Part shown: in pieces, positions 1-8,828 of the stretch
Layout of the letters: the number at the start of each line of letters is the position of its first letter
How positions within the stretch are numbered: position 1 is the stretch's first letter
Assembly (NCBI GenBank): GCA_030998015.1
Contig: JARWMV010000053.1
Coordinates: 1-64,000, forward strand
Source of the DNA: Ceratorhiza oryzae-sativae
Lineage: Eukaryota; Basidiomycota; Agaricomycetes; Cantharellales; Ceratobasidiaceae
Reading direction: 5' to 3'
Length of the DNA stretch: 64,000 nucleotides
Position numbers and translations under genes: made by a program
The notes under the pieces: generated by a model
The model's input: only the letters and a program-made list of their open reading frames with translations
Told to the model about the DNA's origin: nothing
Databases searched by the model: none

Positions 1-331
1 CCCAAGCGTAGCGAGGATCAAGGCTGACGCGGAGGAACGGATGGGAGGGCACTCCTCGGAGATGCGTCACAAGGGAAAGACATACAAGGACAAACAAGAA
101 AACAAACAAGTCACGTGACATGAAGTGAACATGTGTCCCAAGCAGACGAAGAAAACAACAAAGGTCACGTGACCCAGACAATGTCACATGAAATGGCCAC
201 TATCCCCTAACTACTGGAGGGGTCGGAGAGGGGGCACCGACCGAAGTGGGGGAGCGGAGGCCCGAGTGTAGCGAGGATCAAGGCCAACGCGGAGGAACGA
301 ATGGGAGGGCACCCCTCGGAGATGCGTCATC
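1..331. repeat. Direct repeat of about 70 bp in the Rep upstream region
   Basis: Positions 1-70 and 262-331 are near-identical; both contain GTAGCGAGGATCAAGGC and GGAGATGCGTCA. They are offset by about 261 bp, so this is either a tandem unit of that length or a duplicated block. The corresponding region of Ty3-A copy 2 (about 52770-52860) shows only one recognisable unit. Between the units lie several CACGTG or CATGTG palindromes. Confidence 0.75.
204..222. other. Conserved hairpin with 9-nt loop, candidate Rep origin
   Basis: The arms CCCCT (204-208) and AGGGG (218-222) enclose the 9-nt loop AACTACTGG. The same hairpin, identical in arms and loop on the opposite strand, lies at 52877-52895 in Ty3-A copy 2, although that region has otherwise lost CpGs. 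G-rich runs follow directly. CRESS replication origins are hairpins with a 9-nt loop between divergent genes, so position and shape fit. The loop is not a canonical nonanucleotide ending in TATTAC, so the role is inferred. Confidence 0.4.
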
Positions 332-634
332 ACCGAAATAAGGTCATGTGATCACAACAAACGCAAGACGTAGTCATGTGATGACCAAAACGGACCTTGC
401 AGCTTATATAGACAAGCACAAGGCCCGAGATATCCCGCACTCTCATGCTCTTTTCCCAGTCCCCAAACACCTCTAAAACTGTAAACAATGCTAAGCGGAA
501 ATGGATCAAACGCGGCAACACCCCAGCCAAGTGGATCAAGTGAAGGGCAGAGGTCGGCGTCGCCATCGCCAACGCCCTCGGTATCAAGCCAAGCCCCCTC
601 ACCCGCTTCTATGCAGCCTACGCCGACGGATTGA

Positions 635-1774
635 GGGTCTGAAGAGCTGACCGAAACCACGCCAGCCCCTCGGTTCCACGTCCAGACCAGGGCGGTGCTG
701 CTGACCTGGTCAAAGCTACGCGATCAGCCCTCAAGTGGGCTCGTCGCCCGATACGAGGCGTTCTGCTGCCAACGGCCAAATCATTGGGCGACTCTGGCGG
801 TGGTGGAACGCCACAACCCCGAGGAACTGAACTACGACCCGGCCCAGCCCCTCCATGTCCATGCCCTCTCCATCAGTCAGGAGCGGAAGGGCGGCTGGAA
901 CACCCAGAACACCTGGTTCTGGGACTTCGAGGGGCAACACCCCAACATCCTGCTGAAGGACCTCAAGGACGGACCAGGAGGCAACCCTGCAAGGGAGGCT
1001 TTCAACTACCTCTGGAAGGATGTCGGAGCTAACGGCGAGGAGGTAGAGGAGCTGATGGCGGGGGACCTGACCTTGGAAAGGTTGGAGGAAATCCTGGTGA
1101 AGGGAAAGGGCAGGAAAAGGTTGAGAGCGGAGGCGGACCTGGAGGACAGGGCGGAGATTGTTGCCTCGATGACAAAAAAAGAGTACTACCAGGCATTCAA
1201 GCGCCTGCGCCCCCTCCAGATGGTGACAACGTGGAACTCAGTACGAGCATATGCTGAGTACACGTATAAGGAGGACCAGGGATGCATGCCTGCAATCCCG
1301 GTAGAGTTGGAAGCCCCAGAAGACCGGGCGCACATCGACAGGGCGGACCGATGGTTTGCGGAAGAGGCTGAGAAGAGAGGGAGGGGCGTGCACCATCGCA
1401 TCCTGGTGATCGAAGGCAAAACAGGAACTGGGAAGACGGCGTATGCGCGATCCAAGGGCTCCCATAGCCGGATGTGCAATGTCTGGAACGTGAGGAATCT
1501 GTCGGAGGACGCCGACATCTGGATCCTGGATGACATGGTCCAGTCAAATGGGAAGTACTCGCTCAAAGCCCTGAGCCAGTACAAGGCAGACTTCACAGGC
1601 AGATATGCTCATGTGAAGTCAATAAAGGTATGGCCGACAGTGATCCTGGGGAATAGCCAGTCGGCCATAATGAAGTGTTGGACAGACATAGAGGGGGAAG
1701 AAGGGGACCTATGGGTATCCAAAAACATAGACTGGGTATACTCAGGAGGGAAGCCATTTTTTGTTTTTCCTTAA
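635..1774 (+). CDS. CRESS-DNA-virus-like replication initiator (Rep) carried by a retrotransposon
   Basis: This ORF encodes a Rep-like protein with an HUH endonuclease domain followed by a superfamily 3 helicase. Using residue 1 at the GTG at 695, the visible motifs are: motif I LLTW (2-5), the HUH motif HVHALSI (54-60), and a YxxK motif YLWKD with candidate catalytic Tyr105. The helicase follows with Walker A GKTGTGKT (241-248), Walker B IWILDD and motif C VILGN. The family nicks origin DNA and drives rolling-circle replication of geminivirus-like genomes. An in-frame stop at 632-634 separates the ORF from an upstream ATG at 611, and I see no ATG between that stop and motif I. Expression therefore needs a non-ATG start, an unseen upstream exon, or the copy is defective. 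It lies in sense orientation upstream of the polypurine tract and LTR. It resembles endogenous geminivirus-like reps known in some fungi, but here it is retrotransposon cargo. Confidence 0.8.
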   Translation, partial: GSEELTETTPAPRFHVQTRAVLLTWSKLRDQPSSGLVARYEAFCCQRPNHWATLAVVERHNPEELNYDPAQPLHVHALSISQERKGGWNTQNTWFWDFEGQHPNILLKDLKDGPGGNPAREAFNYLWKDVGANGEEVEELMAGDLTLERLEEILVKGKGRKRLRAEADLEDRAEIVASMTKKEYYQAFKRLRPLQMVTTWNSVRAYAEYTYKEDQGCMPAIPVELEAPEDRAHIDRADRWFAEEAEKRGRGVHHRILVIEGKTGTGKTAYARSKGSHSRMCNVWNVRNLSEDADIWILDDMVQSNGKYSLKALSQYKADFTGRYAHVKSIKVWPTVILGNSQSAIMKCWTDIEGEEGDLWVSKNIDWVYSGGKPFFVFP

Positions 1775-1870
1775 AAAATAAAAATAAATTATCTTTGTAT
1801 AAGCTGTTTTATTCTCAGACCATGTGTCGAGAAGTCAGCTTAAACAAGGAAATAAGCAAGGAGAAAGTAA

Positions 1871-1980
1871 TCGCATGTAGTGTAGAGGTTAAGGGGTCTA
1901 GCCTGACTCATCATCTCCTAGCTGAGCAATTACACATTGAACGGAAGGTCGTTGGTTCAAGTCCAGCGCCCTTAACCTCC
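1871..1980 (+). other. tRNA-like sequence with Pol III boxes
   Basis: Just after the Rep stop, TAGTGTAGAGG (1878-1888) fits the A-box pattern and GGTTCAAGTCC (1954-1964) fits the B box inside a good T-arm (GTTGG, 7-nt loop, CCAGC). GAGGTTAAGGG near 1884-1894 and CCCTTAACCTC near 1969-1979 form an 11-bp inverted repeat. The same block follows Rep in Ty3-A copy 2 (about 35020-35130). No proper acceptor and anticodon arms can be folded, so it is better read as a tRNA relic or structural element than a functional tRNA. Confidence 0.4.
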
Positions 1981-2057
1981 TCAATATATGAGATACCTTT
2001 TAGAAACTTTTAGAACCCAGAAAAGAAACATGCCTCAAGATCCCCCAAGACATGTCC

Positions 2058-2071
2058 AAAGGGGGGGATAA
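2058..2071 (+). other. Polypurine tract of Ty3-A copy 1
   Basis: AAAGGGGGGGATAA directly precedes the LTR start TGTTATGACC. This is the expected primer site for plus-strand DNA synthesis and places Rep inside the retrotransposon. The equivalent tract in copy 2 is at 34941-34955 on the minus strand. Confidence 0.8.
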
Positions 2072-2653
2072 TGTTATGACCTGCCTAGCAGACATAACCT
2101 AACAACCGAATATTGTACAGATTTATGGCATTTTTCCCGAAGTGGAACAAACCATAAACGGGATCACGTGATCTCGGCGCTTACCCAACGATTAAGTGCC
2201 GGTGGTTACCCTGAACTCGCTCCAGCGTTTCTCTCCCATGTTACCTGGAGCGAGGAGCAAGTTGTCACGTGACCTCGGCGCTTATCCAGCAATTAAGCAC
2301 CGGGTGCTTAAGTCCAAAAAAAGGTCACATGACCCTTGGACCTCACGTGGCTCTATAAGATTCGGAGCCACACAAACTTAGGATAAACAATTACCTAAGA
2401 CCTAGTACTATATAGAACCTATAACTGCTGTAGATGGTGCTTAGGAAAGGGGGGCCACCACAGCAACCACAGTCACATGTATATAAGGGGAGTAAAGCAA
2501 GACTGAACACCTCAGCTTGCTTTATCTTGTCAACCACCATAGACCATTGCAAACACTGTAACTAGAACACTCAATACATACCGCATAGCACCAAACCGTC
2601 AACGCAGCCACTACTTAAGTGCTCCACAAGGGAGCCTCCAGAGGGTCATGACA
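2072..2653 (+). repeat. 3' LTR of Ty3-A copy 1
   Basis: The LTR starts TGTTATGACC and ends GGGTCATGACA, giving TG...CA termini and 582 bp. It aligns along its length with the two 556-bp LTRs at 34385-34940 and 62269-62824. U3 carries several CACGTG-type palindromes, including GATCACGTGATC, TGTCACGTGACC and GGTCACATGACC. A TATATAAG box (near 2480) is followed about 28 nt later by AGCTTGCTTTAT, the probable start of the transcript and self-priming segment. The CpG content is clearly higher than in the copy 2 LTRs. Confidence 0.9.
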
Positions 2654-2687
2654 AAAACCAAAGGTCGAATCAGCGCAAATTGCAGCG

Positions 2688-3257
2688 ATGTTTGTAGCAA
2701 CAGAGGACATACCAGTCATGCCTACACTATATGCACTACCTGTAGTCAACAAGGAGACTGCAGTGCATTACTGGCTGCTTGATTCGGGCGCGTCTTGCCA
2801 TATGACACCCCAGCATGACTGGTTCTCAACTTACCAATCCCTTGTGCTGCCAGTCCCAGTTCAAGTGGGTGATGGAACCAAAATCTACACAATTGGCATT
2901 GGCCGAATTCTTGTTACGCTGTGAAATTGCAAAGGCCATGAGATGAACACATGTATTGAAGCTGCACTGCACATACCTGATTTGAATGCAAGTCTGATGT
3001 CAGTGACTCAGCTCAACAAGAAAAGGACGAATGTCCTATTCCAGAGGGGTATTGGTGTGATCATGATTAGCCAGGATGGCCAAGGTGATGAAATTGGATG
3101 GGCGAAACAGTCAGGTCAACTATACAAGGTCCAAGCAAGGGTCACACATACTGATTCGACTGCATATACAGCTGTTGTTGAGGCTGACAGCCAGAACGAT
3201 GAGGGTGACCTTCAAGCCCAGGAATTCATCGCATATACTGCAACCACTGTTGCATGA
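2688..3257 (+). pseudogene. Copia protease region
   Basis: The segment 2688-2924 contains LDSGASCHMT, the aspartic protease active-site signature of Ty1/copia polyproteins, followed by DWFSTY. It continues in 2943-3257 with IPDLNASLMSV, typical of the region between protease and integrase. A stop at about 2922 breaks the frame. Confidence 0.75.
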
Positions 3258-3990
3258 GCGGACCTGCCGACCTGGCATTGCTGTTTTGGCCACCTGAACT
3301 ACAAGTACGTTCTCAATATGGTCAGGAAGGGCACCATCAAAGGGATGGATATTGTGGGGAGTCGCTCACCTCCCAAGTCAAAGTGCAGGCCATGCCTACA
3401 GGGCAAGCAGACCTGCACACTGTTCCTGCCATCCCAATCTCATACCTCCAAGGTACTCAAGCTTATGCACAGTGACTTGCATGGCCTGCTACCTGTCCAA
3501 GCTATTGGAGGATTCCGATATTTTGCCATTGCAATCGATGACAAATCCCACAAAATTTTCATCCATTTATTGCAGAACAAAAGCAATTATCCAGCTCAAT
3601 TTAAGGAGTTGAAAGTGTCAGTTGAAAATCTTACTGGCAAGAAGATTAAACACTTACAGATGGACAGTGGCAGCGAATATGTTTCCAATGCCTTCGAGGC
3701 ATTCTTATGAGCAGAGGGTATCCAGCACCAGAAGACCGAGGCCGATTTGTCAGCGAGTAATGGTGTAGCTGAGTGAGCTATTCAAACCCTGAACGACTGT
3801 CAGCGCGCAATGTGATTCAATGCGCATTTACCTGAGAAATTTTGGGGTTATGTGATTCTGCATGCAGCTCACCTATGAAACATCATGCCTAAGCAACGCC
3901 TAGATGGCCAAACACTGAACGAAGATTTCAGCAGCAAAATCCCAAATGTGTTAGGCTTACGTACCTTTGGGTGCAAGGCCTGGGCCTGAG
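3258..3990 (+). pseudogene. Copia integrase region
   Basis: The stretch 3318-3710 keeps LMHSDLHGLLP, the first catalytic Asp region of copia integrases, and LQMDSGSEYVSNAF, the second Asp region. It then ends at a stop. Downstream, about 3770-3990, the frame is broken, but pieces resembling the third motif and the TPYE-type tail region can be followed. An N-terminal zinc-finger remnant with CRPC lies near 3385. Confidence 0.7.
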
Positions 3991-4205
3991 TACCTGATAA
4001 GATGCGCACAAAGCTCCAAGCACGATCTATCGAATGCAATTACCTCGGATTTGCCCCTAATCGAAAGGCGCATGTACTTGTTCAGCACTCAACCAGCTGT
4101 ATCCTCACATCATGTGACATGGTCTTTGACAAAGGCATGGATAGTTGACAATGCATAGTTATCAAGGACCATGACAAGGGTCCAAGTGACAACGAAGAAG
4201 GCAAA

Positions 4206-5467
4206 TTGGGAGAAATACCACCAATACAAATCAAAATTGAATTGCCCAAAGTACCTGATAAACCGCCCGAACCGTCAGAGTCAACGCATACACCTGAAAT
4301 GCCTGAAGACATACCTTCTGAAAGCTCAGACTCGGAACCCAAGATCCAGGAAGTTGTGGCACTACAGCCTGATCCGCCACCACCATGTCAATCTACACAT
4401 GATCGCAGACCACCTGAGTGTTATGGAGCGCAAGTGGGCACTCTAGCGCAGTCAGACAAATATCGGAGGGAGGAGGCACTTACTGCGATGATGGAATTGC
4501 CACCTCAAACATTCAAGGAAGCAATGAGCTGCCCAGATGCAAATTTGTGGCTTGAAGCAATTACCAAGGAGCTCAAGTCGATTGAGCAGCATGAAGTGTG
4601 GATGCTCGTAAACTGTCCAATCAATAAAAATATCGTTAAATGCCAATGGGTATTCGACTATAAGTGTGGCCCCGATGGTGAAATCATTTGCTACAAGGCT
4701 AGGTTAGTCACAAAGGGGTTTTCCCAATGCCCAGGAGTTGATTTTGTTGAAATATCATTGCCCGTTGCTGCTACCAATTCTTTATGAGCTCTCTTAAGTA
4801 TTGTTGCCACCCTTGATCTTGAACTTCTCCAAATTGATGTTAAAATGGCATTTTTGCATGGCAATCTTGATGAGGAGATCTATATGGAGCAGCCACCAGG
4901 CTCTGCTGAAGGTTCGCAATCAGTCTGGAAGCTCAACAAGGCCATATACGGGCTTAAACAGGCAGCCCAAGCTTTCTATATGCACCTCAAGAAGATCCTT
5001 GAAGATATTGGTTTCCATCGATGCGATACCAATCATTTGGTATTTTGGCTACGCAAAGGCGACAATTTAGTGATTATACTAAGCCATGTCGACGATATGC
5101 TTTTGGCAGGATCATCTATAACCTTCCTTGATAAAATTAAGGCTAAAATCACTCAATCACTTGAGATCGTCAACCTAGGCAAAGCAAAAATGTTTGTAGG
5201 CATCGAAATCAATTGCAATCAGAGCGCTGGCACACTCAAAATCTCCCAACATTGTTACATTAACAATATTCTCACTCAATTCAATGTGTCTGATTGCAAA
5301 TCTTGCTATACACCGATGGCTGAATCCCCAAATCTTCCAAAACTCAAAGCGCCGTCAATCAATCGTACTCACTACCAGCAGCTTATTGGATCACTGATGT
5401 ATGCTATGATCTGTATGTGACCCAACATTGCCTATGCTACTGGTATTCTTGCACAGCACTCTGTAAA
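4206..5467 (+). pseudogene. Copia reverse transcriptase region
   Basis: The ORF at 4206-4787 holds WLEAITKELKSIEQHEVW and CQWVFDYKCGPDG, the conserved start of copia RT. The ORF at 4845-5420 holds MAFLHGNLDEEIYMEQPPG, YGLKQAAQAFY and the catalytic VDDM. Stops at about 4786 and 5418 break it. The rest of the RT/RNase H region resumes after the solo LTR at 5473-5994. Confidence 0.85.
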
Positions 5468-5472
5468 CCCTG

Positions 5473-5994
5473 TGTCATGGCCTAGACCATGACATGGATT
5501 TTATTATGATTTTCCTATATTTTATAAATCTCTCTTTTTCATATTTTTGGACAAGTCCTGTTTAATTGGATATATGCATAGAATTACTTACATGATCATG
5601 TGACCTTGTTGTTGTTTACATTCTGTTTGTACCTTCTGGAATATTCTGTTACATGGCACCATTCTTACATCGTACAATAGTTGTCTCACACCATATGTGT
5701 ATTTGATATAGCTCATCGTATGAATATATAAGGGAGAGTCTGAGAGCCTTAAGCCTCAGAACTCAACCTCCTGTCATATCCCCTCTACTACCTGTGACTT
5801 ATAGTCCATAGTCCCTGCCCAGTCCTCTTAAGGACAAGTGCACTTACTTCAACCTCTGCATCTTATTGCACCCTCACTCCTTGTCGCATGTCTTCCCCTT
5901 GACGTTGTGACTTAGACCTCCAGCACTGTCACCTATAGGTCTCCCATCGTCCCCTTAGACATTTGGGTTATCCCTTCTGGTCGTAGCTCTGACA
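5473..5994 (+). repeat. Solo LTR in the copia RT (LTR-D family)
   Basis: The 522-bp LTR starts TGTCATGGCC and ends GCTCTGACA. It is flanked by the 5-bp duplication CCCTG at 5468-5472 and 5995-5999. A TATA-like TATATAAGG occurs near 5727, followed by a segment (GAGAGTCTGAGAGCC) shared with the solo LTR at 46773-47316 on the opposite strand. No internal element sequence remains, as expected after LTR-LTR recombination. Confidence 0.9.
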
Positions 5995-5999
5995 CCCTG

Positions 6000-6558
6000 G
6001 CGAAGAGCACTGGAACTCTGGAAAACGAGTTCTGCGTTATCTCAAAGGCTCAGCTGATCTGGGTATTGTTTACCATCAATCTAGTGACTTACGGCTACTT
6101 GGTTATGTCGATGCTGACTACACTGGCAGCAAGCATACAAGCCACTCTACCACTGGTTGGGTGTTCCTACATGCTGGCAGAGTTATTGCTTATTCATCTA
6201 GGAAACAACTGATGATCTCTCTTTTGAGTACTGAAGCTGAATATGTTGCTGATGCTAGTGCTGGATGTGAACTTCTATGGATTCAACAATTTTTATCTGA
6301 ACTTGGTTTTCTGCCTGAGGGTGTGACTCCTTTGCTCTCAGACAATCAATCTGCAATGGCACTCACCAGGAATCCCATCAACCATCAGACTACAAAACAT
6401 ATTTGCATCAAATATCATTTTATTCATGAGGTAATCGCTTTCAAAGAACTTGACCTCCAGTACATCCCTACCAAAGAACAGGTTGCAGATGTGCTTACTA
6501 AGCCACTTGCCTGCCTCAAGTTCACTCGGTTCATGTCTGCAATGGGAATGTTTTGATA
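6000..6558 (+). pseudogene. Copia RNase H region
   Basis: From 6000 the RT/RNase H reading continues (SKHTSHSTTGWVF-type region), then the ORF 6161-6556 holds ISLLSTEAEYVADASAG, LLSDNQSAMALTRNP and ADVLTKPL. These are the hallmark copia RNase H motifs ending the polyprotein. The stop at 6554-6556 is the natural-looking end. Confidence 0.85.
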
Positions 6559-6618
6559 TTTTCTTTTCTGTTTTTCTTTCTTTTCACCTTCACATTCACA
6601 CATAAGATTGAGTGGGCA

Positions 6619-7800
6619 TGTTGAATTTACAATCATATCCGTTCATGTATGCAGTGTGTTTGTACCTGTTTGTCCATTTCTGATGTTATGTGTGCACCAG
6701 TGAAAATTTTCTTTCCTTAGTTCTCTACCTTCATAGTTGAGCTAAGGTACAGTTTTTTTCCTCTTTCTTTTCTTCATTTATTTCTCATTCTCACTGTCCC
6801 TTGTAGTACATTTGTATCTAGGTACAGTAAATACAAAGTTCTCTACCTTTGTAGTTGAGCTAAGTACATTTGTATCTAGCTTGTGTAAAACCTCCCTGCG
6901 TGAGAAGGTCTGGTACTGTGGGTTGAGCGAGCCTCTTGGGATGACGTACCAATGGTACTCTCAGATAAGAAACACCAAGTCCTCTACAAGTTCAGCTGTA
7001 CACTCAGGATTGAATCCCATGCCTCAGAGCACCAGAAGATAGGCTATAAGGCCACAGGCAAGTGCAATTGTCCACAAGTGCAGCTCAGTCGAAAAACGCA
7101 CTCGTGTGCATCGTGGGAAGGTGGCGATAATGATTCGCCCTAGACCAGATACCTCAACGCTTGTGCAGAGGGTTTTCTCAGATACCAAAGGCTCAGGTAG
7201 CCTAGTAAGGTCGAAATACAGTGCTACAACCTGTAGGAGGGCTTGTACTAAAACTGACAGACACAGTAAGGGGGATGCAGAGGTATTTTGACCTGCGGAG
7301 CAGGCTCGAGATCCTTTGGTATATGTATTCACAGTAGCATACAATTGAAACCTAGTACATAAGCAAAAACCATACAAAAGAGGAAATACAACAAAGAAAC
7401 AAGGCAGTCAGAATCTTGGCATTGCCCAATTGAGAAACAGGCCATATGGGCCATGGTATAAGTCCGGGGTAAGGCCGATTGGTGTGGCTCACAACACCCT
7501 TGTTGAATGAACCCATGCTCACATAGATATTATATCAATATTGTTCCTATCTCACTCCATCTGTTGTCCAATATTCCTGTGTTAACTCCATACATAGATA
7601 CATTAGTTAGATACACCCATGTATTCTCCTTTGTATTCTCCATTGTCTGGTATATAACTGAATGAACTTGTCACTTCAAATCATCAGTGACATTTACCCC
7701 CATTTACTTGTGTGCTTCATTCACTGAGTTCAATCGCTTTAATCACTGTGCTAAGTACAATTGAAGCATATCCTGCTTGGTTAGCATCAATAACCCTAGT
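6619..7800 (+). repeat. Probable copia LTR and 3' flank, boundaries uncertain
   Basis: TGTTGAATTTACAATC at 6619 follows a purine-rich stretch about 60 bp after the RNase H stop, the usual place for a copia 3' LTR. A second TGTTGAATGAACCC occurs at 7502, followed by a TATATAAC box near 7651. Either may be the true LTR start. A 30-bp motif (AGTTCTCTACC...GAGCTAAG) is duplicated at about 6718 and 6837. No gene is seen in this stretch. Confidence 0.35.
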
Positions 7801-7887
7801 TTCAGATGATATAGCATGTGGTATACAGCCTGCCTTTCGCTCCTCCACCACAAGTCTCCCTTAAATCTTCTGCCCACTAGCACACCT

Positions 7888-8828
7888 CATCAGCAAAAAT
7901 GAAATTTCCTTTAAAGGCCCTCAAAGATGTTTAAAGACCTTAAAGACACTAAAGACACCAAATATGTATACCCCCTTTTAAAGCTCTTTCAAAACATGGC
8001 CTATCTTGAGATGTCTTTGAGTGTCTTTGAATGTCTTGAGGTGTCTTTAAGCATCTTTGAGTGTCTTGAACACCAACTGGGATCCCTCAAGTCAGTATAC
8101 TTAATCTTGGAATGCTTTGCAATACCTTGCAAGCACACAATAACAGCTTGAAACCAATTTCAAACAACCCTGGGCTTGACTTATGTAATCATGCTGACTT
8201 GCTGACACTGACTTGCTGACACAGCAAGTCTCAGCTTTTAGTTGTGATGTAGCACATGCATGAGAAGGGCACACTACTCATCACTCAGGGGTATTTTATA
8301 GCATATAGTGGCTTTGGCAACAAGGGGACACAAAATGGATGGTTGGATGAGGAGATTGATCATTCTGATGACAGATTTGGGGTATACTTACCTTATTTGG
8401 CAAATTTGAAATTTCCCCAAAAAGGAAAGTTGTAGCCACAAAAATTACAAAAATCATTAATTTTTTGGATTTCCATATATGGTAAATTTGAAATTAGCCA
8501 AAAGAGGAGTAATCACAACCTGTTATAGATAGTCAGGATATTGTGGTCCATTCACCTGAAGACACTTGACCTCTGTAAAGACACTCAAAGACACTCAAAG
8601 ACACTCAAAGAAACTCAAAGATGCTCAAAGACACCTAAAGACATTCAAAGACACTCAAAGACACTTCAAGACATTTGACCAAATTTCAAGACATCCAAAA
8701 CATGGCATGTATTGCAGTATCTTTAAAGCTATTTCAACAACTCACAGAGTCTTTGCTTGTCTTTCAAGCTCTGTTATTACATATTGTTTTCCCAAAGCTC
8801 TTGCATGGAAAAACCATTTTTGCTGATG
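7888..8828. mobile_element. Non-autonomous CATCAG element, copy 1
   Basis: The 941-bp element has terminal inverted repeats CATCAGCAAAAATG and a 2-bp duplication CT at 7886-7887 and 8829-8830. Near each end are arrays of a 12-bp unit (AAAGACACTCAA and variants), densest at 8575-8680. It contains no credible gene. It is almost identical, in inverted orientation, to the copy at 10679-11618, so it moved recently. Short subterminal repeats and a 2-3-bp duplication recall CACTA-class elements, but the termini are not CACTA. Confidence 0.85.

Larger units (their letters stand above)
1..2653 (+). mobile_element. Ty3-A copy 1: 3' part of a Rep-bearing Ty3/gypsy element
   Basis: This is the 3' portion of an LTR retrotransposon whose gag-pol lies upstream of the window. 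Seen in order: an intergenic stretch, a Rep-like gene, a tRNA-like sequence, a polypurine tract and an LTR. The order and sequence match the Rep end of the complete element at 34385-62824 on the other strand, which identifies the family. The element is inserted in a Ty1/copia element whose protease region resumes directly after the LTR. The 5-bp flank after the LTR is AAAAC (2654-2658); its partner would lie outside the window. This copy keeps many CpG dinucleotides that have become TpG or CpA in copy 2, so it looks younger or less methylated. Confidence 0.8.
2654..7800 (+). mobile_element. Decayed Ty1/copia element interrupted by Ty3-A and a solo LTR
   Basis: Protease, integrase, RT and RNase H pieces follow in the Ty1/copia order (integrase before RT), all on the plus strand. 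Many frameshifts and stops separate them. The 5' end is missing because Ty3-A copy 1 is inserted upstream of the protease. A solo LTR splits the RT/RNase H region. A likely 3' LTR start TGTTGAATTT at 6619 follows the purine-rich AGATTGAGTGGGCA. The right boundary is uncertain; 7800 is approximate. Confidence 0.7.

Noticed and set aside
1871..1980. Functional tRNA gene
   Set aside because: Pol III boxes and a T-arm are present, but no acceptor stem with matching ends and no convincing anticodon arm could be folded.
8575..8690. CRISPR-like array
   Set aside because: The 12-bp units are directly abutting with no unique spacers, lie inside a transposable element, and the genome is eukaryotic.
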